DNA from: Anas platyrhynchos
Lineage: Eukaryota > Chordata > Aves > Anseriformes > Anatidae
Direction of reading: 5' to 3'
Assembly (NCBI RefSeq): GCF_047663525.1
Contig: NC_092604.1
Coordinates: 10,589,501 to 10,653,500 of the forward strand
Length of the DNA stretch: 64,000 nucleotides
Shown here in pieces: positions 51,090 through 62,662 of this stretch; position 1 is the first letter of the stretch, and each line of letters starts with the position of its first letter. The position numbers were made by a program, and so were the translations under genes. A model generated the notes under the pieces. It was not told the DNA's origin. It saw only the letters and a program-made list of their open reading frames with translations, and ran no database searches.

Positions 51090-53185
51090 GGCTCCCCCCC
51101 CCAGCCCACCCCGAGGTGCCGGGCCGCTCCCCGGCCCCTTCCCCTTCTCCACCCTCCCCCCCCCTCCCCAACCCCTTCAAGTAAATAATAATAATAAAAA
51201 AATAATAATAATTAAAAAGGCAAAAAAATAAATAAAATAAATCCCGGCTGCCCTGCGAGTCCGGCTCCCTCCCCAGCCCCTGTTCCGCCTTGTGCTGACG
51301 TCTGGGGAAAAAAAACCACGCTCCCAGCCCAAACTTTTTTCCCCTGCTCTTTGCTCTGGAGCTGTTCAAACAAACGCCCCTGCTCCGGAGCCGAGCGGGG
51401 CGGCCCCTCGCCCCTCGCCCCTCGCCCCTCGCCCCTCGCCCCCCGGGCCGGCGACCTGCCCCCTGCCAGGGGCCGAGCACCGGCGGCAGCCCGGGCGCAG
51501 AGCCCGGGGGGGGTTTGGGGAGGGAAGGTTTATGGGGAGGGGGGGGGGGGCAGAGCCCCGCTATCCCTTCTTTGCCCCCCCCCTGCGAGGCCCCCCAGCC
51601 CTTCTTTAAGTGCTTCTATCAACAAGTGGAAGCGGGGGGGGGGATGCGCTCCCCCGACCCCAAATGGGGCTGGATGGAGAGGTGACCCGCGGGTGACGGG
51701 GGGACACGGCCCCCTCCCCTACCCCTCTTTTTCCACCTCTCCCCCCCCTCCTCTAAGCCCCAGCAACCCCGGAGCAAGGTCACCTCTCCTGGGAAAAGCC
51801 TGGCTCTCTCGCCTTAATGAGATAATTACGTCCTGCACCACAGTTAAAAACTCATAGGCTGCTTCCCTTGGGGCTGCGAAAGAAACCTCCCTAATGAAAA
51901 CCAGCCGCCGGGAGAGGAAAAAGGACTTTTTGCCCCCCTTCTTTTAAAATCCAATCCCGCTAGGGCTATACGTGTGTGTGTGTAGATGGAGGAGGCGATG
52001 GGAGAGAAGGGGGCAGAGCTGGGGGGCGGGTTTGGGGCTGGGGGGCGATGGGGCCGCGGGCGCACGCGGATGGCGCAGGGCGCACGGGGGTTTCGAGGCG
52101 AAATCGTGCAAGTTTGGGTGCTGGAGCCCAGCTCTGAGCTCCCAAAAAGCCCCATCCCGGGGAGGCGAGCCCCCGGCTGAGTTCTTTTCGCATTTGTCGC
52201 AAGCTTTTTCCTTGCGCTCCCCTCTCCCCTTCAAGTCGGAGGCGTGCGGGTTTCGAAGCGAGCCAGCGCTGCCAAATCTGATCTCCCTGCCGGGGGGAAG
52301 CAGCTTCCCAGAGCTCGGCAGATTGGAAGGGGTGTAGCTGAAGGCAAGATTTTGGCTCTCCGAGTCCGCGGGGGGGCTCCCGCAGCGTGCAAAAAAAAAA
52401 CAAAAAAAAACGAGCCAGCCCGGCCTCCCAACCCCCCTCCTGCTTTTTTTGGGGGGCTGTTTTACCACCCCTCCTGGCCCCGGGGTTGAATACAGGCCGG
52501 AATCAGCTCCGGATCCCCATCCTCCCCTTGCCCGTGTAAACCTGGAAGTGGTGTCACTCCGGTTTTGCCGTGCCACCCAGCATGGCACGGGGCACATGGG
52601 TGGCACACGGGTGGCACACGTCGCCGCCAGCCCTCCGGGCAGCTTTGGGGGGCACCGTGCCACGTGCTGGGGCCATGTGAAGAGCCAGCACATCCCCTCC
52701 TTGACCCAATATCCGCATTATTCCACTTTTTTTCCCCATGGTGGCTTCCAGGACATGCTGTCCCCAGGATGGGGGGGACACCGGGTGCTGCACAAACAGC
52801 TCCAGGGACAGCCCGGCCCCTGCGGGTGGTGGCGACCCCTTGGAGCTTGGTGTCCTGGTGGCGATGCGCCCGGCTCCGTCGGGGTTTTGGGGGTTATTTG
52901 GGGGGCTGGGGGGCTTGGGGGTTGTTGGGGTGGGAGGGGGCAGCCCCGGGCACTGCCCCCCTGCCTCCTCGCTCAGGGCCAGAGCTGGTTCTGGAAGCGT
53001 TTGGCTCTTCCAGGGGAGAGGCCTTTCGCTCAGCCCCCGGCATTAAATAATTAAACGGGGGGGAATAATCGTCGGCGAAACCCCCTCGGGTTCGCACTTC
53101 CTCGGGCCCTGTGATTGCCGATAGTTTTTTGGGTGAAATATGACCTTTTTTATGATCAAAGGGGATCGGAGTTCCAAAGGAAAGT

Positions 53186-53235
53186 GAAAAAAAAAAAAAG
53201 AGAGGGAGAGAAAAAAAAAAAAAAAAAAAGAGGGC
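53186..53235. repeat. A-rich polypurine tract
   Basis: 50 consecutive purines with two long A runs separated by AGAGAGGGAGAG. Confidence 0.85.
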
Positions 53236-53239
53236 AAGC

Positions 53240-53520
53240 ATTTTCTTTTTCCCAATCCTAGCGGTCTGGTAAAGTTTCTTTAGACATGCAAAGATTTACA
53301 CACCTTTCTGCAGGGTGCCTTAAATTACCCTCCGACTCTTTACACATTTCCATGAGCAGAGCAAGAACAGTAAGTCATTGAGAAATTAACTGGCCTTGCA
53401 GTAATATCCCCTGTCGGCCTTTCAGAAGGAGAATGTCTAATGACTTTTTTGAAGTAGAGGTCAGGGTTTGCTTTTTTTAAATAAAACAATCTGTATTAAT
53501 GCAATTTCCTTTTTAGCTCT
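53240..53520. promoter_or_regulatory. AT-balanced unique block upstream of PRRX2, candidate enhancer
   Basis: A non-repetitive block about 2.2 kb upstream of the PRRX2 start, with GACATGCAAAGATTTACACA (octamer-like ATGCAAAG), GAGAAATTAACTGG and GTCTAATGAC cores. It is followed by T-rich low-complexity DNA. Composition suggests conserved regulatory DNA. Confidence 0.38.
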
Positions 53521-54846
53521 AGGATTTGCCTTTTTTTTTTTTTTTTAAGCATCATTTTTTTTTTTTTAACTCCGCCAGCCACACAAGGCATCTGAAGCTA
53601 GACCCGTTTGTCTGAAACCCGCTCTCCTGTCGTTCCCCAAGCCTCTCGTGCGAGATCTTCTCCTTTTTTTTTTTTTTTTTTCTTTTTTTTTTGGAAAAAT
53701 GCGTTTTAAGCGATTAAAACTGGACCTCGGAGCTGGCAAGGTGGCTCTCAGCCCGTGCTGAGCAAAGCACGTTTGGTGAACACGCAGCCAAGCACGTTTG
53801 CTGCGCCTAAACCCGAGCGGGGCGAGCGCTCCGACACCGCCGAGAGGGGCCGGGGGACCAAAGCTCAGCTCCCTGAGGGTGCCTTAAAAAAAATAAAATA
53901 AAATAAAAAAAGGACAATTTGGGTTCATCTCGATTTATGTCCTTCCAGGGGATTCCTGGTGCTCCTGGTGTCCCGTGGCTGTGCCGTGCTGGGTGGGAGC
54001 GCCGCGGGCACCGGTGCTGCGCGGTGCACTCGGGGCTCCTTTCGGTACCAAAATGCTCCTTCTCCTCGATATTCCCCAAATCTTGCCCTTTTTATATTAT
54101 TCTGCAAAGAAATTGGGTTGGGGTGCCCGCATCCCCAGGGTTTCTGGTTGTGTGCCCCGTAACGAGGAGGACGCACGGGATGGAGACGGGGGCCGACGGT
54201 GCCTGGCCAGGACACGGAGAGGGTCCCGGGGTGGGTGGCACCGCTGTGCCCTGCTCCGTGCCGAGCCCCCTCCCCAAAATTAGGCTGGGACAGCCTCGGG
54301 ATGGCACCTCTGTGCCCCCCCCCCAGGGGATGGGGTCAGCCGTCCCCACAGCAGCACCCCAAACCTCGCAGCGCTGGAGGTGACCCACGAGGATGGGGCA
54401 GCTCGGGGCCACCGGGGTGGGGGGGCATCGGGGCAAGCACCGTGCTCGGTTTGGCCCCCAAAATATGGGCACCCCCCCCCGGCACCGCAGGGGTTTCAGC
54501 ATCCACGAGTGGCTCCCAGCCCTGCCAGCACCCAAGGGTGCCCCACGCTTGGTTCTTGCCTCATCCTTGCCCCCCCCCCCCACCCCAGCTCCTTGTCCCT
54601 GGTGGCATCGTGCCCCCCCCCAGCCCGTGGTAAAGGTTTTTCTCCCCCATTCCCCGTTCCCCCCCCGGTTCTGTCTCTTTCTTTTCGCTCATTCTTTCTC
54701 TCGCTCTTTCTTTCCCTGCCAGGAATCCCAGTCCCAGATGAACCAATACTCCGTGGCTCTGCTATTTCCCTTTTATTCCCCCCCCACACCCCCACAACCC
54801 CCCCCCCTCACCCCCCTTCAACGGCGAGATGGGAAAAGAGTGAACT

Positions 54847-54907
54847 AAAAAAAAAAAAAAAGAAGAAAAAAAAAAAAAAAAAGAAAAGAAAGAAAGAAAG
54901 AAAAAAA
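54847..54907. repeat. A/G simple repeat (poly-A to AAAG)n
   Basis: A 61-base purine tract ending in GAAA units. Confidence 0.85.
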
Positions 54908-54914
54908 TCAAAGC

Positions 54915-55040
54915 TGCACATATTGGATCCAGATGTGCTCGCAGCCCTTTCCAGCAATTTAATTAAATTCCCCCAGACAGCCAGGAGGATTTCTTAATGA
55001 TCAAATTTCCCTGGCTTTCCTCCTAAAATGCCCCTCTTTC
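54915..55040. promoter_or_regulatory. Unique block with 14-bp AT palindrome, candidate enhancer
   Basis: Complex sequence between simple repeats. It contains the perfect palindrome AATTTAATTAAATT at 54956-54969 (nested homeodomain TAATTA core) and TTCTTAATGATCAAATTTCC. It lies 3.9 kb upstream of PRRX2. Confidence 0.35.
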
Positions 55041-55526
55041 TTCGGCTCGCCGCTGCTCTGTCTCCCTGATGGATCGCCAGCTCGCATTCTTCCCCCGCCG
55101 CCCCGCCAAGGCGCTGGGGAGGCCGGGGCTGATCCCGGCCGGGCACCGGCACGACGCCCGCGGTGACCCCACGGGGGGGTCTTTGGGGTCGGGGTCCCCC
55201 TCGTGTCCTGCTCGCCAATGTCAGTTTTTTGTCTCAGTCCCATTTTGGGGTGAATTTTCTCAAAATGGGGAAATTTCCTCCGGGGGTGGTTGGGTCTGAG
55301 GGGTCTCCGGTGGTGCTGTGCGCATGGGGATGGTGGCAATGCCCGGTGCGCGGAGGGGTTGGGGGTCCATGGAGGGTTTTGGGGGCCATGGGGTGTTTTG
55401 GGGGGATCCACGGAGGGTTTTGGGGATGGGGGCAGGAGAAAAGCGCCCAGGCAGGGCGGCCTCCTCGCCCCGTGTGCCTCATGCCACAACCTGGAAGCGC
55501 CCCGCCAGAATGAAAGAAATCACCCG

Positions 55527-55650
55527 AATAATAAAATAAAATAAAATAAAATAAAATAAAATAAAATAAAATAAAATAAAATAAAAAATAAAAAATAATA
55601 AAATAAAATAAAATAAAATAAAATAAAATAAAATAAAATAAATAAAGTAA
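55527..55650. repeat. (AAAAT)n microsatellite
   Basis: About 120 bases of AAAAT units with a short irregular centre (AAAAATAAAAAATAAT). Confidence 0.95.
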
Positions 55651-55725
55651 ATAGGAAACTTGAGGCGGTTTCGGTTAGGGCTGGCTCTCTGGAGCTCCGT
55701 GCAGCTGGAAATTCCACCGGAATGA

Positions 55726-55796
55726 CAATAATAATAAAAATAAATAATAAAAATAAATAATAAAAATAAATAATAATAATAAAAATAACAAAAACA

Positions 55797-55831
<35 letters not shown>
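55726..55831. repeat. (AAT)n / AATAAA microsatellite
   Basis: ATAATAAAAATAA-type units passing into a pure (TAA)n run at its right end. Confidence 0.95.
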
Positions 55832-55832
<1 letters not shown>

Positions 55833-55844
55833 GCAGGGAGGGGG

Positions 55845-55968
55845 CACGCGCACCCTGTGTGCGCGTGCACGAGTGTGCACGTGCGTGGCCGGGCGTGCAC
55901 GTGCACCGCATGCATATGCACGGAGGGGGGGTGCGCGTGCACGTGCGCGCACCCCCTCCCACGTGCGC
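55845..55968. repeat. GT/GC alternating purine-pyrimidine stretch
   Basis: Repeated GTGCACGTGC, GCGCGTGCAC and TGCATATGCA elements form alternating purine-pyrimidine DNA, the classic Z-DNA pattern. A C run follows at 55969-55986. Situated immediately before the ASB6 GC-box array. Confidence 0.75.
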
Positions 55969-56043
55969 GCCCCCCCCCCCCCCCCCCGCCGTTCCCCACC
56001 TGCCGCGCGGCCTCTGCTGCCCCCTGGCGGGCGCGCGAACCAG

Positions 56044-56203
56044 GCCACGCCCCCTTCAGACCACGCCCCCTGCTTTGACCACGCCCCCATTTGACCACGC
56101 CCCCTCCCTTAGACCACGCCCCCTCCCGCCACGCCACGCCCATACCCACCCAAAGCCACGCCCCCCCCCCGTTAGGCCACGCCCCCTCCAGGCCACGCCC
56201 CCT
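56044..56203. promoter_or_regulatory. Array of CCACGCCCC boxes upstream of ASB6
   Basis: Eight copies of CCACGCCCC and one CCACGCCCA lie within 160 bp, at irregular spacing, just before a TSS-like region (56215-56260) with two CTTCCGCTTCCG ETS-type motifs. The box fits KLF/SP (GT/CACCC-box) factors. This is the probable ASB6 core promoter. Confidence 0.6.
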
Positions 56204-56789
56204 CCGGGCTTAGCCGCCGGCTTCCGCTTCCGCTCCGGGCAGTGGCGGTGGCGGCGGGGGGCAGGTGGGGGTGGCGGAGGGGGGGCTGCGGCACCGGGAC
56301 CCTCCCACAGGGGCCTTGTGGGACCCTCGGGAGCCTCAGGGGGTGGCTGGGAGCCCCTGGGGCCGTGCTCCGGGCTCTACCCTGGGGTTTTGGGGAGTTT
56401 TGGGGGGGATTGGGGAGTTTTGGGGGGAGTTTGGGGGGTTTTGGGGGTCGCCCCTCCCAGTGAGGGGCCTGCAGGGCCCCGGGGCCCGGCCCTGTGTGTG
56501 GGGCCTGGGCCTGTGCGGGTGGGGCCGGCCCCGGGCCCGGCTCTGCCCTGAGCTGCCCGCAGGAGATAAGGGCGAGGGGTGTGGGGGGGCTGCGCTGCCC
56601 TTTGTGGGCTTTTATAAAGCTATAAAGGGGCTGGGGGTGTTTTTGAGCTGTTAAATCACTCCAAACCCGCGTTTGTTTGAACACAGGAGGAATCCCGTGG
56701 AATTCAGGCCCTGCTGGCGTCTGCCTGCCACAGTCCTGCGTGGGGCGAGGCGCCACTGCCATGCAGGGGCCCCCCCGGGCGGGAGCAGC

Positions 56790-59327
56790 ATGCCTTTCCT
56801 GCACGGCTTCCGCAGGATCATCTTCGAGTACCAGCCCCTGGTGGATGAGATCCTGGGGCTGCTGGCGCTGCAGGACGCGGCGAGGCGGAGCGAGCTGGAG
56901 AGGTAACGGGATGGGGCTGGGAGCGGAGCTGTCCCTGGGGGCTGGTGGTCCCTGGGACCTTTGGGAGCGTGGGGTTGTAGCAGCGCAAGCACGGGGCTGT
57001 GTGTGCTCCCCAGGAGCCTGCCTATGGCAATAAAACCACACCAGGTTGCAGGACAAGAGGAGAGAGCAGGGCTTTTTCTTTCTCTTTGGTGCTGCTTTGA
57101 CCTCTGCAAACCCATCCGAGCCGTGTGATGCTCAGGTGAGTGACCGTCTCTCTCTCTGTGCATCCCCAGCCCTGCCTGCCTGGGCAGCGACAGGAGCCAG
57201 CTCTCGGCTGTGAGGCGAGTTTTGGAGAGGGAGACCCACTCCCCCTTCTACCAGGAAGGCGTGAGCTATGCCCTGCTGAAAGTCACCGAGCTGGGGCTCG
57301 TCACCGCCGCGGAAATCCTCCTGGAGTTCGGCGCCGACCTCAGCTTCGAAGGTACGGCCGCTGGGAAAGGGGGAGGGCATGTGGGGCTGCTCCCTTCTCC
57401 AAAAAACACGGCGTGTTTTTGCCCCCAGACCCCGTCACCTACTACACCCCGCTGCACATCGCGGTGCTCCGCAACCAGCCCGACGTGGTGGAGCTGCTGG
57501 TGCGCCACGGGGCGGACATCAACCGCAGAGACCGGGTACGGACCTGGCTGCCCGGGCATGGCTCACCCTTGGTATGGGGACAGCTCCCCCCTCGTCTGTC
57601 ACCTGCTGTTGGTGGCCTCCTGAGAGGCTGCTTTAGGCCAAACAAACCCGTCCCTGCTGCGGTGGGTGGGAGGAGGTTGGTTTAACCCAGCTGTGGACAC
57701 AGAGATGCTGTGGAGGGGCTGTCGCTCTTGATTTTAGGGGATTGGGGTGAAATAAACGCTCTGATGTTGGCTGTGATGAAGCCCTAGCATGGATTTTATA
57801 GAAGAGCTCACAAATAGGTGTTAATGCTCGTGTTTTTCCCCCTCGATCTCTGCAGATCCATGAGAGCAGTCCCCTTGATCTGGCCAGCGAGGAGCCCGAG
57901 CGGCTGTCGTGCCTCCAGAGGCTGCTTCAGCTGGGGGCTGACGTCAACGCAGCCGACAAAAACGGTGGGTGTGCCCCCCCGGGTGCTCCTGCAGAGAGCA
58001 GGGAGCTGCTTCTGGGGTGAGCATTTCTAGGTGGAGCTCTTCTTTTTTTTTATCTGTCTTCTCCCAGGAAAGACAGCCTTGCTGCATGCCCTGGCCAGCA
58101 GCGACGGCGTCCAGATCCACAACACCGAGAGCATCCGCCTGCTGCTGGAAGGAGGTGAGGACAAGCTCCCCTCTGCACACAAAAAGCCCCTCCAGGCTGA
58201 TTCTTTGTATGGCAGCGGGTGCTGCCCTCCCAGCTCTTTCACGTTCCTGATTCAGCAAGAGTAAAGCCTGGCAGAGGCAGGGTTAGGGCTGTCCTGGTCT
58301 CTCTGGCTGTATTTTTTCCAAAGGATGCTTCCTAGACAAACGTATCAGATACAGAAATCGTGCTCTCTGCTTCTTGCTTCTGGCAGGAAGTAAAATAGGA
58401 TAAAGAGAGAAGTGTCTTTCTCAGAAATCACAGCCTGCAGCGTGGCTCCTCGTGGAGCACGTGTTGGGCTCCTCATACTGGGGAGACAACGATCTCATCC
58501 TGGTGTTTAAGTTCTGCCTGGGGGAGGCCCTGGTAATTCTGTGGTCTCCTGGGCCCGTCCCTGGAAGGAGAAGGGAGCAGAGGAGGGTTTGGTGCTGGGT
58601 GCCCTCCGTTTCTCTGCGTTCCCAGTTCCGTTCTCCGTGTCTCCCCTCAGGTGCAGACGTCAGGGCCACCACCAAGGACGGCGACACCGTCTTCACCTCC
58701 CTCATCTTCCTGCTGGGCGAGGGGGTGTGCAGCAGCACGGAGGAGGCGCGGGTGACAAATGGCTTCTGCTTCCGCGTCGCCCAGCTGCTGCTGGCCCACG
58801 GGGCCAACCCCAGCGAGTGCCCGGCCCCCGAATCCCTCACCCATCTCTGCCTCAGCAACTTCAAGCACCACTTTGCTCTCCTGCGCTTCCTCCTCGAGTC
58901 GGGCGCTGCCTACAACTGCTGCCTCCACGGCCCTGCCTGCTGGTCGGGCTTCCAGCTCGTCTTCGAGTGCCTCTGCTCTCACCTCAGTGTCTCCGAAGAT
59001 GCCAGCTTCTACGCAGACCTCCTGCAGAAGGGTCAGACTCTGCTGGAGCTCATGATGGCCAGCTCGCAAGCCATCCGGCTGCCCAGCAACTTTGAGGTCA
59101 ACACCAGCAGCTGTAGGTACCACGGGGACAAGGTCAAGACTCTCTTCTGCTCCCTGAAGCAGCTGGAGCACACCCCCCAGGCACTGAAACATCTCTGCAG
59201 GGTTTTTATCCGGCAGCGCCTTAAACCTTGGCCTGTAGATGTTAAAATCAAAGCTCTACCTCTTCCGGACAGGCTGAAGTGGTACCTGCTCATCGACCAC
59301 ACTGCTGTGGGGCACGAGGACCTCTGA
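56790..59327 (+). CDS. ASB6: Ankyrin repeat and SOCS box protein 6
   Basis: A substrate receptor of a Cullin-5/Elongin B-C ubiquitin ligase. Six coding exons read 56790-56902, 57170-57351, 57429-57535, 57856-57964, 58068-58154 and 58651-59327, giving 424 aa (human 421), all GT-AG and in phase. The N-terminus MPFLHGFRRIIFEYQPLVD and SPFYQEGVSYALLK match human. Ankyrin repeats include TPLHIAVLRNQPDVVELL, SPLDLASEEPERL and TALLHALASSDGV. The C-terminal SOCS box has a BC-box (LKHLCRVFIRQRL) and the Cul5-side motif LPLPDRLKWYL. The coding start sits in an exon whose acceptor is at 56686/56687, so a non-coding first exon is expected near 56215-56262 (possible donor CAG|GTGGGG). An out-of-frame ATG at 56761 precedes the start. 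Confidence 0.95.
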
Positions 59328-61545
59328 GCCTGGCTGGTGCCTCTCCACCTCCCCTCTCCACGCTCGTGGTGCCCGTGGCCAGCCAGCAGCTCGCTGCTCT
59401 GCACCGGGTCTCCCTGCAGCGAGGGGTGCTGCCCTCCCCGTGCCCACGGGGCCTCTCCGCTGTGTTTCAGGGCCGTGCTTCTCCGTGCACGGTGCTGCAC
59501 GCGCGTCCGTGGAGGCTCTGAGATGAACACCTGCTTATTTTGATTTAATTTTACACCAGAAGGAGCCCAGGGGGGTACTCTTGGGGCACCTTGTTGGGGA
59601 GGTTGGCCCTCTGCGGGTGAAGAGGGCAGCTGGAAATCAGGGAGACACTGGGGAGAAAAGTTTGTGTGGGTGTTTGGTGAAGGGGCAGCGGGGCAGTGTG
59701 GCTGCACAGCTCCCCTCCTTCCAGCCCTGCTGGCTCTGCAGTGGGCGAAGCAGTGCCTTGGACGAGGAGCAGAGCTGTGAGACACCTCGGGGTGCCAAAG
59801 GAAGAGGTGTTGCCTGTCCCGGGGGCTGAGCAGCAGCACGGAGAGGTGCCAAGTGCAGCCAGACCCTCCAGGGGAGCACTGGCATCCAGTTCTGTGCCTC
59901 CTGCTCTGCTGTGATGGGGGCAGGCCCTGCCTCTGCGCCCCGACGTGGTGCTTTCAGCAGCCCGGCTGCTGAGCGCCCTCAGAGCTTTAGCCAAGAGCAC
60001 TCGATCCTCTCGGCACAGGGGATGCGTCTTGGAGGCGCTGGGCTCTGAGACAAGTGGCTGGTTTTTGGTGTTGTGTGTGCAGGGAGGATTGGGCAGCAAA
60101 CTGCTCCGTGCCTTGCTCCTTCCTGTCCCTTTTACACGCTCCTCTTTCACGAGCTCCAGCGCCTCCTGCCCAGGAAGAAAAAATTGCAGCAGAGCTCGGG
60201 GTTTTCTTGCCAAGCTGCTACAAAAAGCTCCGACCTTAGGAACTGGGCAGGAAGGTCTCGCGTCCCAGCCTGCCGCAGCCGTCTGGCAGCTCCTGGGCAT
60301 CCCTGTGAAGTCCAAAAGATGCCGTGGAGCTGAGCCTTGCCCTCAGAACAGATGCAGAAGGGGAAGGAAATCCTCTCCTGTGGGCAGGTATTCACAGCAA
60401 GCAGAGCTGGGATCTGCAGGGGCGTCTCCCCACGCTGCCCTCCTGGCAGCTCCTGTGCTTCACCTTCTCCCACCCTGTGGAATCCGGGCTGTGCGTCCTG
60501 AGGAACTGATGTCCAAAAACAAAAAAATGTGAAATCCCTTGGAAAAGAGCGATTAAACAAGGCCTTTTTGTAACAGCAGCGAGGGGCTCGTTTCTTCTGC
60601 AGAGGGTTGGGGTGGTGACGAGGGCTCCGCGTGGGACCTGCCCGCTCGTTTCACCTCTGTGCTGGGTGGGAGGAATTGCACGGGAGGAGGCTTGGCAGAA
60701 ATGCTCTGGATGTGGCAGGGGAAGAGCTGGGAGCGTTCAAAGCCGGGGGAGCAGTGCCAGGGTGTGGGGGGGCAGCTCGGAGCAGGTGCCCAGCTAACAC
60801 CGAGTGCTCACTGGATGTCTCCTCAGGGTCACCGGGGCTGGTAAAAGTGTTCCAGGAGGTCAGGCAGGGCTTTGTCTGCGCTACCACATCTCCGGAGAAC
60901 ACGAGGGAGCCAGGATTACAGCTCCCTTCTCTTTTGCTGTGCACGTGGGAGGCCTGCTGATGGGTTTAAAACCCAACTCAGAGCCCCAGAAGCTGAAGCC
61001 CACTGCGAGGAAACACCACGGGGTTCTCCCATTTGCTTTACCCAGCTTGTTGCTGAGTTAAACCCTCACTTCTGTGAGCAGCAGCGAGCTCGGGAGCGGG
61101 AAAAGGGGCAAACTCCCACGCGACTCCCAAAACTCCAAAAACTCCAGCCCGTCACAGCCACACCAAGCCCCTGGTGAAGCAGGGAGCACCCACGGGTGCC
61201 CAAGGAGCGAGCAGTGCTGGGCAGAGCCCCCGAGCGTGGCCTCAAACCACGGCGCTGCGCCTGACAAAGCCCACGTGCAGGAGTGTGACAGCAGGAGCGT
61301 GTATTTGGCAAGCACCTCTTTTTTTTTTTTTTTTTCCACAACCAGCAGCAACTTTGGAAGACAAAGCCCCCTCCTCGCCACCAGCCCCGGAGGAGAGGGA
61401 GTCGCGACGCCCCCCGGCCACCCCTCGGCGGTGAAGGCACACGGTCCTCGCCCGGCCCCGGCAGGACCTTCTGTCCTTGCCTTTGCTGCTCCGAGCTGGC
61501 CTTGGAGAGAGAGAGAGAGACCCCCCCTCCGGCCACCAGGCAGCC
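59328..61545. other. ASB6 3' UTR and convergent gap to NTMT1
   Basis: The left 1.2 kb is probably ASB6 3' UTR up to a polyadenylation signal near 60552. The remainder is the downstream side of minus-strand NTMT1. No clear minus-strand AATAAA was found there. An 18-base T run lies at about 61319-61336. Confidence 0.5.
60552..60557 (+). terminator. Candidate polyadenylation signal of ASB6 (ATTAAA)
   Basis: An ATTAAA variant signal lies 1.22 kb after the ASB6 stop, followed by a T-rich patch (CCTTTTTGTAAC), a reasonable downstream element. No AATAAA lies between this site and the stop codon. Confidence 0.5.
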
Positions 61546-62662
61546 TCATCTCATGGCGAAGGTGTAGACGTGGTAGATCTCATCGGGGAAGTTCTCCTGG
61601 CGTTCCTCGGCCAGGAGGTGCAGCCCGGCGCGGCGGATGATCTTGCGGACCACGTCCAGGTCCCTGCAGACGCTGCTGTCCACATCGTCCATGATCACGC
61701 CCTCCTGAGCCATGTTGTCCTTGATGACCACGATGCCGTTGGGCCGCAGCCCGGCGCGGCACCGCTTCAGGAAATCGGAGAGGTGGTTGTCCGTCAGGTG
61801 TCCTGGGGGGGGAGCAGAGCAGAGAGGGGGGTTAGCGGGTGTGAGACCCCCTCCCCGGGCAGCGTGATGGAGAAGGGGAGGCTGTTAGGATCCCTCCTGC
61901 TCCAAGCAGTCAAAATATTTGAGCTATTTTCAAGGGAGAGCTTGGGGGCGTCCAACTTGCATCCCATGGGCTCAGTCCAACTCTGTCCCACCCACGCCCT
62001 GGTATTGAGGGTTTGGGGAAAAAGACCCTACAGTGTGACACCCTCCACGGGGCAGATCCCAATCCCAGCCCGCCCTGGTGCCCGTGGGGTTGGACGGGGA
62101 GAGGACAGGCCACGGAGCACCCCTCACCGATGACCCACTGGATCCAGATGACATCGTAGGAGTTGGGCTCGGGGCTGAAGTCCTGGAGGCCGCAGCAGAA
62201 GTAGTTGCGCACCCGCCTGCCCTCCTCGCCCAGGTAGCTCTTGGCCTTGGTGAGGAAATCCTCCGTCACGTCCACCATGTCCACCGTCTTGAAGAGGGGC
62301 AGCAGCAGCCACTTGGTGATGCGGCCGATGCCCGCCCCGCAGTCCAGAGCTCGGGTCGTCCCCGTCCTGTTGGGACCATCCTGGGAACAAAAACCACGAG
62401 GGGCTGAGCTCCACGGTGAGGCAACCGTGCAGGGAAGAGCCCAGCTCCACGCCAGGAGAAGGAACGGGGCTTTGGGAGCACCTGGTCCCGTGTTACCTAC
62501 CCGCAGGAAGCGCTGCAGGAATTTCCTGGAGCTGTTGATGTCGATGCTGGAGATGTGGCCGTAGCCCCCCAGCATGCCGTCCACCGTGGCGGGCACGTCC
62601 TTCCAGTACTTCTCCGCCTTGGAGTAGAACTCAAACTCGTCCTCCACCACCTCGCTCGACAT
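61546..62662 (-). CDS. NTMT1: N-terminal Xaa-Pro-Lys methyltransferase 1
   Basis: A SAM-dependent alpha-N-methyltransferase of X-Pro-Lys N-termini (for example RCC1), mostly nuclear. Three coding exons read 62662-62501, 62380-62128 and 61802-61546, giving 223 aa, exactly the human length. The N-terminus MSSEVVEDEFEFYSKAEKYW leads to VDGMLGGYGHISS, SAM motif I LDCGAGIGRIT (Gly69, Arg74), GLQDFSPEP, IWIQWVIGHLTD (His140) and IKDNMAQEGV (Asn168). DDVDSSVCRDLD contains the catalytic Asp180. The gene is convergent with ASB6, as in mammals. Confidence 0.95.

Larger units (their letters stand above)
51481..56043. other. Interval between PRRX2 and ASB6 promoters
   Basis: No gene was recognised. It is a divergent intergenic region: PRRX2 runs left and ASB6 runs right. 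It holds AT-rich unique islands (53240-53520 and 54915-55040), homopolymer and A/G tracts, and a chain of microsatellites at 55.5-55.97 kb. Confidence 0.5.
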
